From assembly GCA_965207045.1 (NCBI GenBank), contig OZ242261.1, positions 806,001 to 870,000 of the forward strand: 64,000 nucleotides of DNA, given 5' to 3'. Below the pieces are notes generated by a model. That model made no database searches and was not told where the DNA came from. It was given only the letters and a program-made list of their open reading frames with translations. Positions within the stretch are counted from its first letter, which is position 1; each line of letters opens with the position of its first letter. The translations under genes and the position numbers were made by a program. The stretch comes from G965207045 sp965207045 (lineage in GTDB: Bacteria > Pseudomonadota > Alphaproteobacteria > Rickettsiales > Anaplasmataceae). This document shows positions 28,720 through 37,694 of this stretch, one piece after another.

Positions 28720-29937
28720 ATGGCACAAATACTATTTGGTGATTCCGAATTTGAGTTACCAATCGTACAAGGCACATGTGGCCCCCCTGCAGTAGATGTA
28801 CAAAAACTATATGGCAATAGCGGTTATTTCACTTATGACCCTGGTTTTATGTCCACAGCTTCTTGCTCTTCTGCTATAACTTACATAGATGGCAAACAAG
28901 GTATACTACGATACAGAGGATATAACGCCACTGATTTGGCAAAAAAGTATGACTTTTTATCAGTTTCATATTTACTAATCTATGGAGAGTTACCAAGCTC
29001 CTTGGAATATGAAAATTTTACAAAAAAAATAAAAGCTAGTTCAGATTTACTAACTGAAAACGTCATTAGATCATTTGCTAACAATTCACACCCAATGTCA
29101 ATATTAATAGGATGTCTTGCATCACTTGCTGCTCAATATGAAGACAGAAATGATATCGATTACGTTATAATGGCAATTGCACAAATAACAGTAATAGTTG
29201 CAGCAATATATAAACACATTAACAACTTACCAATTACAAGAAGCAATATAAACATGAAATATGTTGAAAACTTCTTGAACATGATGTTTGGCAGTAATAA
29301 AGAAGCAAAAGACATTATAGTAAAATCTTTAAACACTATTTTTATCCTTCATGCTGACCATGAGCAGAATGCTTCTACTGCAACTTTAAGACTTACTGCA
29401 TCATCAGGTGCCAATCCCTTTGCATGTATGGCAGCAGCATCAGCAACTTTATGGGGGCCTGCTCATGGTGGTGCTAACGAAGCAGCAATCAAAATGTTAC
29501 AAAGAATTGGATCTAAAAAAAACATTTCTACTTTTATTCAAAAAGTTAAAAGTAAAGAAGAAAAATTAATGGGTTTTGGCCATAGAGTATACAAAAATTA
29601 TGACCCTAGAGCCCTTATGTTACGCGAGATATGTCATACAGTACTTGAGACATGTCAAGATAAAAAAAGTGAAATGCTGGAAGTTGCTATAGAGTTAGAA
29701 AATATTGCTCTCAAAGATGATTACTTTATAGAAAGAGAATTATACCCAAACTTGGATTTTTATTCAGGGATAATACTACAAGCAATAGGAGTCCCAACAA
29801 ATATGTTCATTAACTTCTTTGCACTGGCAAGAACAAGCGGTTGGGTGGCCCAGTTGAAGGAAGTAAAAAGTGATGCAAAACAAAAAATAGGAAGGCCGAG
29901 ACAAATTTATATAGGAAAAGATTTTCGTGAGCTTTAA
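28720..29937 (+). CDS. gltA: Citrate synthase
   Basis: Catalyses condensation of oxaloacetate and acetyl-CoA, the entry to the TCA cycle. About 405 residues from the ATG at 28720. The frame is open from a TTG at 28654, but MAQILFGDSEFELPIVQG matches the normal N-terminus of the family. Visible: the conserved FTYDPGFMSTASC segment, LHADHEQNASTATLRL, the active-site histidine region WGPAHGGANEA, and GFGHRVYKNYDPRA. The gene diverges from the ModA-like gene. No other TCA gene is adjacent; mdh is at 55 kb and sdhB at 7 kb. Confidence 0.97.
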   Translation: MAQILFGDSEFELPIVQGTCGPPAVDVQKLYGNSGYFTYDPGFMSTASCSSAITYIDGKQGILRYRGYNATDLAKKYDFLSVSYLLIYGELPSSLEYENFTKKIKASSDLLTENVIRSFANNSHPMSILIGCLASLAAQYEDRNDIDYVIMAIAQITVIVAAIYKHINNLPITRSNINMKYVENFLNMMFGSNKEAKDIIVKSLNTIFILHADHEQNASTATLRLTASSGANPFACMAAASATLWGPAHGGANEAAIKMLQRIGSKKNISTFIQKVKSKEEKLMGFGHRVYKNYDPRALMLREICHTVLETCQDKKSEMLEVAIELENIALKDDYFIERELYPNLDFYSGIILQAIGVPTNMFINFFALARTSGWVAQLKEVKSDAKQKIGRPRQIYIGKDFREL

Positions 29938-29949
29938 ACTTAACTCAAT

Positions 29950-30690
29950 ATGGCTTCAATGATCTACTTAGTAATTTACTACTCTTGCCTATCTTTCTCT
30001 ACATCTATCACTGTAACACAAAATGACTTCAGAGTACATTGATTCAAATTCTCTCTTGCAAAAATTTTACATGGCAAGGATCACTACTTATTCTAATTTA
30101 AAATTTTCCCAATTTTCACTTCTGACAAAATTGTACACTAAAATCTAACTAATTGATTCAACTACCAATATCTCCTAAAAAACGTCAATCAAAAGATACA
30201 ACATTTTGCTCTTTGTATCGGTTGAATGAATCAATAATACACCTATCCTCTACATCTCTCTGAATTAAATACTCATCACACAATTGCTTAAACAAAATTT
30301 ACCAATGAGATAAGCATGATAAAATATTTCCTACTTTCTTACCTGATTTTACTTGAACCTGAGCAATACTATTAACTGCATCACTAAATTTCATTTTCCT
30401 TAATTTCAGAACATAAGCTTCCATATGCGTCTCTATATCAGTAATATCTTATTTGCTTAAGCTTATCTTAACCTCTTTAAAACAGAGCTTTTTTTAAATT
30501 ACCATCATATTCTTTAGCTCTATTCTGAGGTAAAAATCACTTTATCAAACAACAATAAATTATGCTATAAAATTTTTTTTAGTTGCCTTTTCTAATATTC
30601 CTTTTAGACTTTTTGTTGACACAATATGAAGATCAAGCTTCATATCATCTGAATTGTTCGTAATTTAACCTTACTTAAAATTTTTAATTA
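29950..30690 (-). pseudogene. Decayed gene, unknown family
   Basis: The interval after gltA has no intact gene. On the minus strand protein-like pieces appear in order: NNSDDMKLDLHIVSTKSLKG and ILEKATKKN, then DIETHMEAYVLKLRKMKFSD and AVNSIAQVQVKSGKKVGNIL, then CDEYLIQRDVEDRCIIDSFN. They are separated by stops and frame changes. The first piece resembles the start of the relic at 20.0 kb (both read S.DMK followed by alternating hydrophobics), so they may be related. The product cannot be named. Confidence 0.45.
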
Positions 30691-30710
30691 AGTGCTTTTG
30701 GTTAAAAATT

Positions 30711-31445
30711 TTACTTAAAAAGAGATTTTTTTCTTACACGCCATGATTTCACAGGCAGAGAAGACGTTTTATCTTGCCAATTAAAATTGTATTTTATTAT
30801 AGTTTTTTTAGATCTTGAAAATGCAACAACTTCGGGCAAGATCTTTTTCTTTACCTCAGGTTCAAAAACAGTGCTAACCCATAACTGAGTCTTTTTAAAT
30901 ATGTTTTTCACTTCTGAAACAGAAAACTTTCCGAGTGATGAAGCTTCCCTTGTTAAAGCAAATAATTCAAAATAGCGCACAAATAATTCAGAAAGATAAG
31001 ACTCTGCCGAATATTGATTCAAATCAGTCACCATTAATTTTCGAATTGCATTCCTTAGAATTAAATTACCACAATTCATTTTTTTCAAATCATCCAGTAT
31101 TGCAGACCCGAAGCCATCTTTTATACCTAAACCACTTGCTTTTTCGACTGCATGAGCAATCTCATGTATTATCACATTCTTTGATAATTTTCTGATTGTC
31201 ACAACATAGCTATGATACTTCAATACTACCCTTAAAACTTTATTGTAATACAATCTTACAGAAGACAAACATTGTCCTTCCTTGTTTTCAGAAAATCCTT
31301 TTTCCAAAACTCTAAATGACAATTTTCTTTGAATAAGAAGAGAGAGCGTAAAATCTAAAATAGTACGAAATACATCCAGTCGATATAAATCAAGAAAATG
31401 TGACTCTATTTGACTATTTCCTATATACTTCTCTAAACTTTCCAT
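30711..31445 (-). CDS. Putative zinc metalloprotease (HEIAH)
   Basis: A 244-residue protein with no signal peptide or membrane helix. The motif VIIHEIAHAVEKASGL at about residues 91-106 is a zincin-type HExxH with flanking hydrophobics. A possible third ligand, E, occurs downstream in SAESYLSELFVRYFELFAL (about 145-163), a position seen in gluzincins (HExxH plus E). The rest is basic and helical, and the C-terminus is Lys/Arg-rich (WRVRKKSLFK). I do not recognise the exact family. It stands alone beside a decayed gene. A proteolytic effector or a housekeeping peptidase are both possible. Confidence 0.65.
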   Translation of the reverse strand: MESLEKYIGNSQIESHFLDLYRLDVFRTILDFTLSLLIQRKLSFRVLEKGFSENKEGQCLSSVRLYYNKVLRVVLKYHSYVVTIRKLSKNVIIHEIAHAVEKASGLGIKDGFGSAILDDLKKMNCGNLILRNAIRKLMVTDLNQYSAESYLSELFVRYFELFALTREASSLGKFSVSEVKNIFKKTQLWVSTVFEPEVKKKILPEVVAFSRSKKTIIKYNFNWQDKTSSLPVKSWRVRKKSLFK

Positions 31446-31605
31446 GTATTGTTCTCTCAGTCTTTATACTATACTTCATATTTATTAAGTATCTTTATAT
31501 TACAATGTTGTTTAGTATTCTGAAATAACCTGCAAATATATGAAATATCAGCACTATTACCATATAAATTATGTTGTGTTAAATAAAAACAAGAGAAGGA
31601 GTAGA

Positions 31606-32343
31606 ATGTATAGCTTTGTTATTATATACACTTTATGTTTTTTATCCACTTCTTTACTTGCAGACAACACATTGAACTTACTACAAACTTCAAGTAAACA
31701 AGAAAATAATCTTGTAGAAGACAACAACATTACTGAAGAAGAATTTTTCCCCAATATTCCACTAGCAATTGATGAAGCCAACCCACTAAATAAAATAAAA
31801 AAAAGGAATAATACAAAAAGCATAACAGCCACATCAGAGAACAACTATATTAATGAAAAACAAGACAACAAAATCAAGAATGATAAACTTAAAATACTAA
31901 CCACACAACAAAATAAATCAGAAACTCAAAAAAAGGCTTCCCCATGGAAAATTTTAGAACAAGATACACATTCAGAAAAAAGTTTCACTCTACTCCCAAG
32001 TTCAATTTATCGCAAGAAATATGGAGAAGTTAACAAAGGCTTACCCAAGGCAATCTTCACATCAGATTATAAAAAATTAACTTTCAAAGAAATTAAAAAG
32101 AATAATATTCATGCAGTCAAATCTTTAATCGATCATATCCAAGAAATAGATTTTCGTGATAGTCAGGGGAATACACCTCTATTATATGCAGTCATAAATG
32201 ACAAAAAACAAATAGTGCGCCTTTTACTAGCAAAAGGTGCTGACATAAATGCAATCAACCTTGAACAAAAAAACCCCTATAATATTGCTCTAGAGAATAA
32301 AAGATATCAAATTTTAAAAATCTTAAACGACTATACCACATAA
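31606..32343 (+). CDS. Periplasmic ankyrin-repeat protein
   Basis: About 245 residues. The ATG at 31606 has an ideal Shine-Dalgarno (AGAAGGAG) about 5 bases before it and begins a signal peptide (MYSFVIIYTLCFLSTSLLAD). The frame is open further up to 31540, but that would bury the signal. The middle is low-complexity, rich in N, K, S and T. The last 80 residues form two ankyrin repeats (IDFRDSQGNTPLLYAVIND, LLAKGADINAINLEQKNPYN). The signal peptide puts it in the periplasm or outside, unlike the two large ankyrin proteins at 12-17 kb. Function unknown. Confidence 0.82.
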   Translation: MYSFVIIYTLCFLSTSLLADNTLNLLQTSSKQENNLVEDNNITEEEFFPNIPLAIDEANPLNKIKKRNNTKSITATSENNYINEKQDNKIKNDKLKILTTQQNKSETQKKASPWKILEQDTHSEKSFTLLPSSIYRKKYGEVNKGLPKAIFTSDYKKLTFKEIKKNNIHAVKSLIDHIQEIDFRDSQGNTPLLYAVINDKKQIVRLLLAKGADINAINLEQKNPYNIALENKRYQILKILNDYTT

Positions 32344-32499
32344 AATTCACACATTTTCATATTGTTACATAATTAAAAAAAATTCTAGATCGAAATAAAA
32401 CTATATTATCACTGTTTATAATCAATATAATAACTAAAAAATAGCCTAATTATGGCTAACGTCATAAAGACATATCAAAGTTGATTAAAGCAGTTTTTG

Positions 32500-33851
32500 T
32501 TATCCTGAAAAAATTGCTTTCACCGGGAGTTCACACTCAACATCAACTGCTCTAACTCTACCCCACCCAGAAGAGTATTCAGCGCAAGATTATTCAAACT
32601 TTTTCTTAATTGCTTAACTTGTTGACCTATGTACGACCTTTCATGAAAAAATAGTTTAAAATTTTCTCTATGAGAGCTACACTGCTGTATATAACAATGA
32701 TCAAGAAGAAAAGCTAATCTACTCTATTAGTCACAACCTTTACATCCACCCAGATCTACGTAACTTAACCATAGAAACATTCCCGAAGCATACACCGCTT
32801 AAGTTGATTGTATGAAATATGTTTACATTATTCCAATAATCATTGGAAATGCTCATTAACTTACCACCCAACGTAAAGGTTAGCGTCTATAAACTAAAAT
32901 AGAACTCACTTGACATTTATATCAAGTACTTCACTTCTCCATCCATGTTCACACATATAAGTGGCCTAACACAACTTCTCATATTCCTTATATTTTATTC
33001 CAGCCAAAAAAACACACTAAGCACATAACGAAACATATCAACTACATAATTAATATTTTCTTTATCCAATTTAAAATCAGCTTCTATTATAACTCTAACT
33101 TTCCTATTCAGTGTACAAACAGCGAGCTACTACAATAAAAATTACTACAAAGCAGAAAAATCTTATTAAGATTCTCTACTTATTTCTCTAATAGAATATC
33201 TATACTCTATATAAAAATGACTAAAATCTATTTTTATAATATCATACTCGCAAGTATGTAAGACTCTTATAACCTGTTTTAGTTTATATGCATCCATCAT
33301 TGATCCAACAATCAATTTTCTGTGATCGCTATCTATTTTTAGTTTAAATTCTCCAAAACACACCTATATAATTTCAGCAATTTTCTTTATGAATTGCACC
33401 AAATTTACTAAAGCTTGATCTTCTGAACCAGGTAAGGATCTGCAAGGTATTTACCCCAAACAGAAAATCTTTTAAAATTATGCCTCTCTTAGTTTTATCT
33501 TCAAATACAAAAGGTACGTATATTTTAAAAATCGGTAAGAGCTTATTATACTTTGTACTAAAGTCAAACTTCTTAATTTTCCTGTTCTTTCCCTCTTCTC
33601 AAAACTCTTCAATTTCATAAAAAACTTTTCTACCTTATCTGCAGTTTTTGGTAACACAAGTGGATATAAATTAGAAAAGGTCAATTTTCTTCAGTACTTG
33701 TATAAAATAGAGATATTTTATCTACTATACTTAAATAAGATAGTATTTCTGCAAACGTTAAGTCTGGCAAACTTTCTAGTAGAAAATACGATGAAACTTC
33801 TAAAGTTCTTCTACCATAATGCCCTAACTCCTCATCTTTTTTTCCTAACAT
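32500..33851 (-). pseudogene. Decayed gene(s) with an F-box-like N-terminus
   Basis: From an ATG at 33851 the minus strand reads MLGKKDEELGHYGRRTLEVS and then LESLPDLTFAEILSYLSIVD, which resembles an F-box core (LP...IL.YL...D). One extra A near 33684 joins this to LTFSNLYPLVLPKTADKVEK and onward to 33478. After more breaks come CFGEFKLKIDSDHRKLIVGS (to 33166), RVIIEADFKLDKENINYVVD, and scattered pieces such as GGKLMSISNDYWNNVNIFHT down to about 32500. This suggests one long gene, or two, now heavily decayed. The 32344-32500 stretch shows nothing. The F-box reading is by eye only. Confidence 0.5.
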
Positions 33852-33982
33852 AACCTATTACTTATATTATACAAGCACTATACATAAAAAATTCCAATTG
33901 CAGAATCTCAAAAAACCTTTTTAATATACCAGAATTTTTTTATACTTCACAAACACAGTAAATACAAATAAAATACATAATA

Positions 33983-34761
33983 GTGACTTCTTTAAAAAGT
34001 AGAAAAAGTAGTATTGTGAAAGTGCAAGACACTAAGTTCTATAATAAAGTAACAAAATCATTCAATAGAGCAGCTAAAAATTATGACAACTACTCAGGCT
34101 TCCAATTCCATATTGCCAAAAATTTATGCAAAATGATTGATAAAAAAAAAACAATATCTTTTTAGATATAGGTTGTGGTAGTGGACACATAAGTAAACTA
34201 CTCAATATTAATTTAATTCAGTTGGACCTTGCATTTAATATGTGCAAACTAGTACAAGAAACAAAAGTTGTAAATGCATGTATGTCCTCATTACCACTCA
34301 AAGATAGTTGTATAAATACAACTATATCGTCCATGGCATTACACTGGACACAGGACATAACTAAAACCATAGCCGAGATTTATCGTGTTTTAACAAAAAA
34401 TGGCAATTTATTTATATCAATACCAATTGAGAACACTTTTTATGAATTAAATTACATTCTCAAAGCATTGAAATTACCAACAATACATTTTATAAAACAT
34501 GCTTATGTAGTAAAATTACTGGAAGAGCAAGGATTTAACATTTCAAGCAGTAGTCACATAACAAAATTTATGCAAAAATATTCTTCATTTAGAGAATTTA
34601 TCTCATCAATGAAAAAATTAGGGACCAACATTAACAGAAATACAGGATTTATAAATAAAAAAACATTTTATGAAATAAGCGAAATATATAGTAATAGATT
34701 TGCTACAGAAAAGACAATAAATGTATCCTGGAATATAGCCTTCATCGCTGCACAAAAATGA
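33983..34761 (+). pseudogene. bioC: BioC-like SAM methyltransferase with A10 frameshift
   Basis: BioC methylates malonyl-ACP to begin pimelate synthesis for biotin. Two frames join into one methyltransferase if one A is added to the A10 run at 34142-34151. The first part reads KVTKSFNRAAKNYDNYSGFQ, then KNLCKMIDKKK. The second part continues NNIFLDIGCGSGHISKLL (the SAM-binding motif I), QLDLAFNMCKLVQE, then SSMALHWTQDITKTIAEIYR, typical of BioC. The break falls exactly before motif I, so the unshifted product would be dead. The start is GTG at 33983 (or GTG at 34016); no ATG fits. The 3' end overlaps lysC as ATGA. The rest is undamaged, which argues for recent loss, slippage rescue or sequencing error. 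Confidence 0.7.
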
Positions 34762-35942
34762 TAATAGTACAAAAATTCGGTGGAACTTCACTTTCTACAC
34801 CTAGCCATCTAAAACGAGTAGCATCTCTTATTAAGAAAGAAGTTGAACTCGGTTATAAAGTCATTGTTGTAGTCTCAGCCATGGACAAATTTACTGACAT
34901 ATTAGCAGATTATATAAGTAACTTTCCTTCTTCTGAAACAGAATATACTGCTGAAAGCGATGTTGTATTATCAGCAGGAGAACAAATTTCTGCAGGTCTT
35001 CTCTCATTATATTTACTTTCAATTGGTATAAAAGCTAGATCATGGATGGGGTGGCAACTCCCAATCACCACTGATGCAAAACACACAAAAGCAAATATAT
35101 TAAAAATAAATCAAGAGCATATCGAATACTGCTTATCAAAAAATATTATCCCAGTCATAGCAGGTTTCCAAGGAATAGAAAAAGATAACCAACGTATCAC
35201 CACAATAGGACGTGGAGGCTCTGATATTTCTGCAGTTGAAACCGCAATTAGCATAAACGCAGATAGATGCGATATTTATACAGATGTGGATGGTGTCTAT
35301 ACAGCAGACCCAAATTTAGTACCACATGCAAACAAGTTATCTATAATCACATATGATGAAATGTTAGAAATGTCTGCTATGGGTGCTAAAGTTCTTCACG
35401 CAAGAGCAGTAGAAAGAGCAATGCAAAGCCAAATCAAGTTACAAGTTTTATCAAGCTTTAACAACATATCAGGAACTTTATTAGTTAGAAAAGAGGAAAG
35501 AATGAGAAATGAATTAGTTACATCAGTTGCATACAATAATGACGAAGCGTGCTTAACAATTGAAACTGTAGAACAAAAAAATAAAATTTTTTCCCTGTTA
35601 GCAGAAGCTCATATTAATGTAAACATTATTGTTCAAAACTTTAATTCACATAGCATAACTTTTACTGTGCCAAAGTCTGACCTAACTAAAACAATTGACC
35701 TCCTTAAAGAATATAAGGTTTCGTTTTACGAAAAAGTCTCAATTGTTTCAATAATTGGCATAGGAATGCTAACTAACTCAGGGGTAGCATGTAAAATGTT
35801 TGCAGAATTAGAGAAAAACAATATCAAGATATTAGCAATCACTACTTCTGAAATCAAAATTAGTGTCATTTTACATGAAGAATATAGAGAGTTAGCAGTA
35901 AGGTTGCTCCACACTGCATACGCGTTAGATAAGGCTCAATAA
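34758..35942 (+). CDS. lysC: Aspartate kinase
   Basis: Phosphorylates aspartate, the first step toward diaminopimelate (peptidoglycan) and lysine. At 394 residues the length is normal for a monofunctional enzyme. Visible: KFGGTSLSTPSHL at the N-terminus, the TTIGRGGSDISAV nucleotide segment (about 150), DIYTDVDGVYTADP (about 172), and two ACT-type regulatory domains in the last 140 residues. The start codon overlaps the stop of the BioC-like gene (ATGA). Feedback control by lysine or threonine is plausible from the ACT domains but not readable here. Confidence 0.96.
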   Translation: MIIVQKFGGTSLSTPSHLKRVASLIKKEVELGYKVIVVVSAMDKFTDILADYISNFPSSETEYTAESDVVLSAGEQISAGLLSLYLLSIGIKARSWMGWQLPITTDAKHTKANILKINQEHIEYCLSKNIIPVIAGFQGIEKDNQRITTIGRGGSDISAVETAISINADRCDIYTDVDGVYTADPNLVPHANKLSIITYDEMLEMSAMGAKVLHARAVERAMQSQIKLQVLSSFNNISGTLLVRKEERMRNELVTSVAYNNDEACLTIETVEQKNKIFSLLAEAHINVNIIVQNFNSHSITFTVPKSDLTKTIDLLKEYKVSFYEKVSIVSIIGIGMLTNSGVACKMFAELEKNNIKILAITTSEIKISVILHEEYRELAVRLLHTAYALDKAQ

Positions 35943-36277
35943 CACCGTATATACGATGAAAAGCATATACCATAAAATGGCACTCAAAACCCATAATTTA
36001 ATTACAAAGGTTTAATTTATTTGAAATCAATCATCAATTTACAAGCTTCTCCTTTTTCTCACCACTGGATAACCTACTTCTTTTTATATTGCCAGAACTG
36101 ATGGCCATATAAACACTATATCTCAAATATGTCTACTTCAGAATTACTAAGTAGGATATTACAAAATATTTTTTTGTATTTTTATCAAGATTCTTCAATT
36201 AATAACCAAATTTGATCTTGACTCGTACATATTATATGATATTTCCTAACTTTTAGTTAAATTTAAATACATAAGTT
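35943..36277. other. Intergenic gap upstream of the 421-residue gene
   Basis: About 335 bases with no gene on either strand. It contains the probable promoter at 36212-36240. Nothing else structured is visible. Confidence 0.5.
36212..36240 (+). promoter_or_regulatory. Promoter of the 421-residue basic protein gene
   Basis: TTGATC at 36212-36217 and TATGAT at 36235-36240, 17 bases apart, lie 37 bases before the ATG at 36278. The arrangement matches the one before the similarly built gene at 20224. Confidence 0.45.
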
Positions 36278-37543
36278 ATGAATATACAAGAATATACTTT
36301 AGTTACGTATAAATGGTTTTTACGTGCTTTGCTTGCCTTTAGTGCAACACGAAATTTAAAAGGTATAGCTGACGCTACTTCTTCGGTAACCCGGCAAGAT
36401 ACTGATCAAGGCAAAATATCAAATGCTCATCATTCTCACTTAGCAAGTTCAGAAAAGTTCAGACCTACTATGCTAACAGCTGAATCACCCATTCCAATAA
36501 ATGATATAACGAGAAATCCTTATCAAGAAGGAAGAGATAATAATACACCAAAAAAAAAGCTAGGCAAACAGCATCTTGGTAATACTCATAATCATCCCAA
36601 AAAAAGGAAGGGTAATAATATGTCTAGAAAAAAGCAATGCAGGGTAAACCGTAACAGGAGGTATCAAGAACAACGACTACTTGCAGAAAAAAGACCTAAT
36701 GAGAATAGTGAAAATATTGATCAAAGAAGAACAGATAGTTGCTTTATAGATATAAAGAAAGTCTCCAATATAGTAAAAAATTGTCCCAAAAACGAAGAAG
36801 AGGCCAAAATCTATTTCTTAAAGCAAGATTGCAAGAATCTAAAAAGAATCTCTATTGCTTTATTATGTCTTCTTAACAACATTGAATCTCTTAACAACAT
36901 TGAATCAGATAATTCTCCACAAAGTATAAGTATATACAAATGTGATAATTATAATGATTCTATGACAATGTCAAAAAATCTTTTTGATATAGCAAAAAGA
37001 GTTATTAAAACACCATCTGAAGACCAGCTTAATGATGCAAATGCTGTCATTGGCTTCTTTTTAGAAGGTGCTGCGTACCTAAGACAAGGATTGCAATCCT
37101 TAGGCATAAAAGCAAAAAATCCTTTGTTAGGTTATCTTAATAATATGCTTGCAAAACATGTAGTATATATTAATGTAGAACAAAATTTTAATGTTCCTAC
37201 ACAAATAACAGAAGTAGAAAGTCAAGCAAATAATACAGTATTCATTAATCATTTTTTTGATGATCTCAGGAGTTATACTACTCAGTTGGTTTGCTATATT
37301 TTCCCTTTTCTTTGTCCTTCCAGTAACATTACTATAAAAATAGCAGAAGTAGAAGGTCAAGCAAATAATACAGTTTCCAATAACATTCCTATAAAAATAG
37401 CAGAAATAGAAGGTCAAGCAAATAATACAGTTTCCAGTAACATAAGTAACATAGAGAAAGTTTCGGCTGTTGCTTCTTCTCGTAATAATCGTACTGTAGA
37501 AGATCGCTTTCTACGCTCTGGCTGGTATGGTGGTTATGGTTGA
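36278..37543 (+). CDS. Hypothetical protein with basic block and short repeats (putative effector)
   Basis: A 421-residue protein of no recognised family. Its layout resembles the gene at 20224: an MNI start with a hydrophobic stretch (about residues 8-22), an asparagine-rich hydrophilic segment, then a basic region (KKRKGNNMSRKKQCRVNRNR at about 108-127) like a bipartite nuclear localisation signal, and a helical domain. The C-terminus has three copies of a repeat, (K)IAEVEGQANNTVS. Two of these are exact-length 57-bp tandem copies at 37324-37437. A short hydrophobic stretch (LVCYIFPFLCPSSN) splits the first copy from the others. It ends in RFLRSGWYGGYG. Secretion to the host is inferred from layout only. 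Confidence 0.7.
   Translation: MNIQEYTLVTYKWFLRALLAFSATRNLKGIADATSSVTRQDTDQGKISNAHHSHLASSEKFRPTMLTAESPIPINDITRNPYQEGRDNNTPKKKLGKQHLGNTHNHPKKRKGNNMSRKKQCRVNRNRRYQEQRLLAEKRPNENSENIDQRRTDSCFIDIKKVSNIVKNCPKNEEEAKIYFLKQDCKNLKRISIALLCLLNNIESLNNIESDNSPQSISIYKCDNYNDSMTMSKNLFDIAKRVIKTPSEDQLNDANAVIGFFLEGAAYLRQGLQSLGIKAKNPLLGYLNNMLAKHVVYINVEQNFNVPTQITEVESQANNTVFINHFFDDLRSYTTQLVCYIFPFLCPSSNITIKIAEVEGQANNTVSNNIPIKIAEIEGQANNTVSSNISNIEKVSAVASSRNNRTVEDRFLRSGWYGGYG
37324..37437 (+). repeat. 57-bp tandem repeat in the 421-residue gene
   Basis: Copies at 37324-37380 and 37381-37437 differ at only a few bases and encode I(T/P)IKIAEVEGQANNTVSNN-like units. A third, more diverged copy (ITEVESQANNTV) lies near 37205-37240. 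Confidence 0.75.
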
Positions 37544-37694
37544 AGAAAAAAAGAAGTTTAACCTACGTTATGCTCAAGAGAGGAGGGTTCTAGGATAAAG
37601 ATTCTACTTTGTTCTTTCTAGTGATTTTTCTTTTAGTAGATGCACTAGTAAGCAAAGTTAGACATATCTGAATTTCTCTTCTACAATTGAGTTT

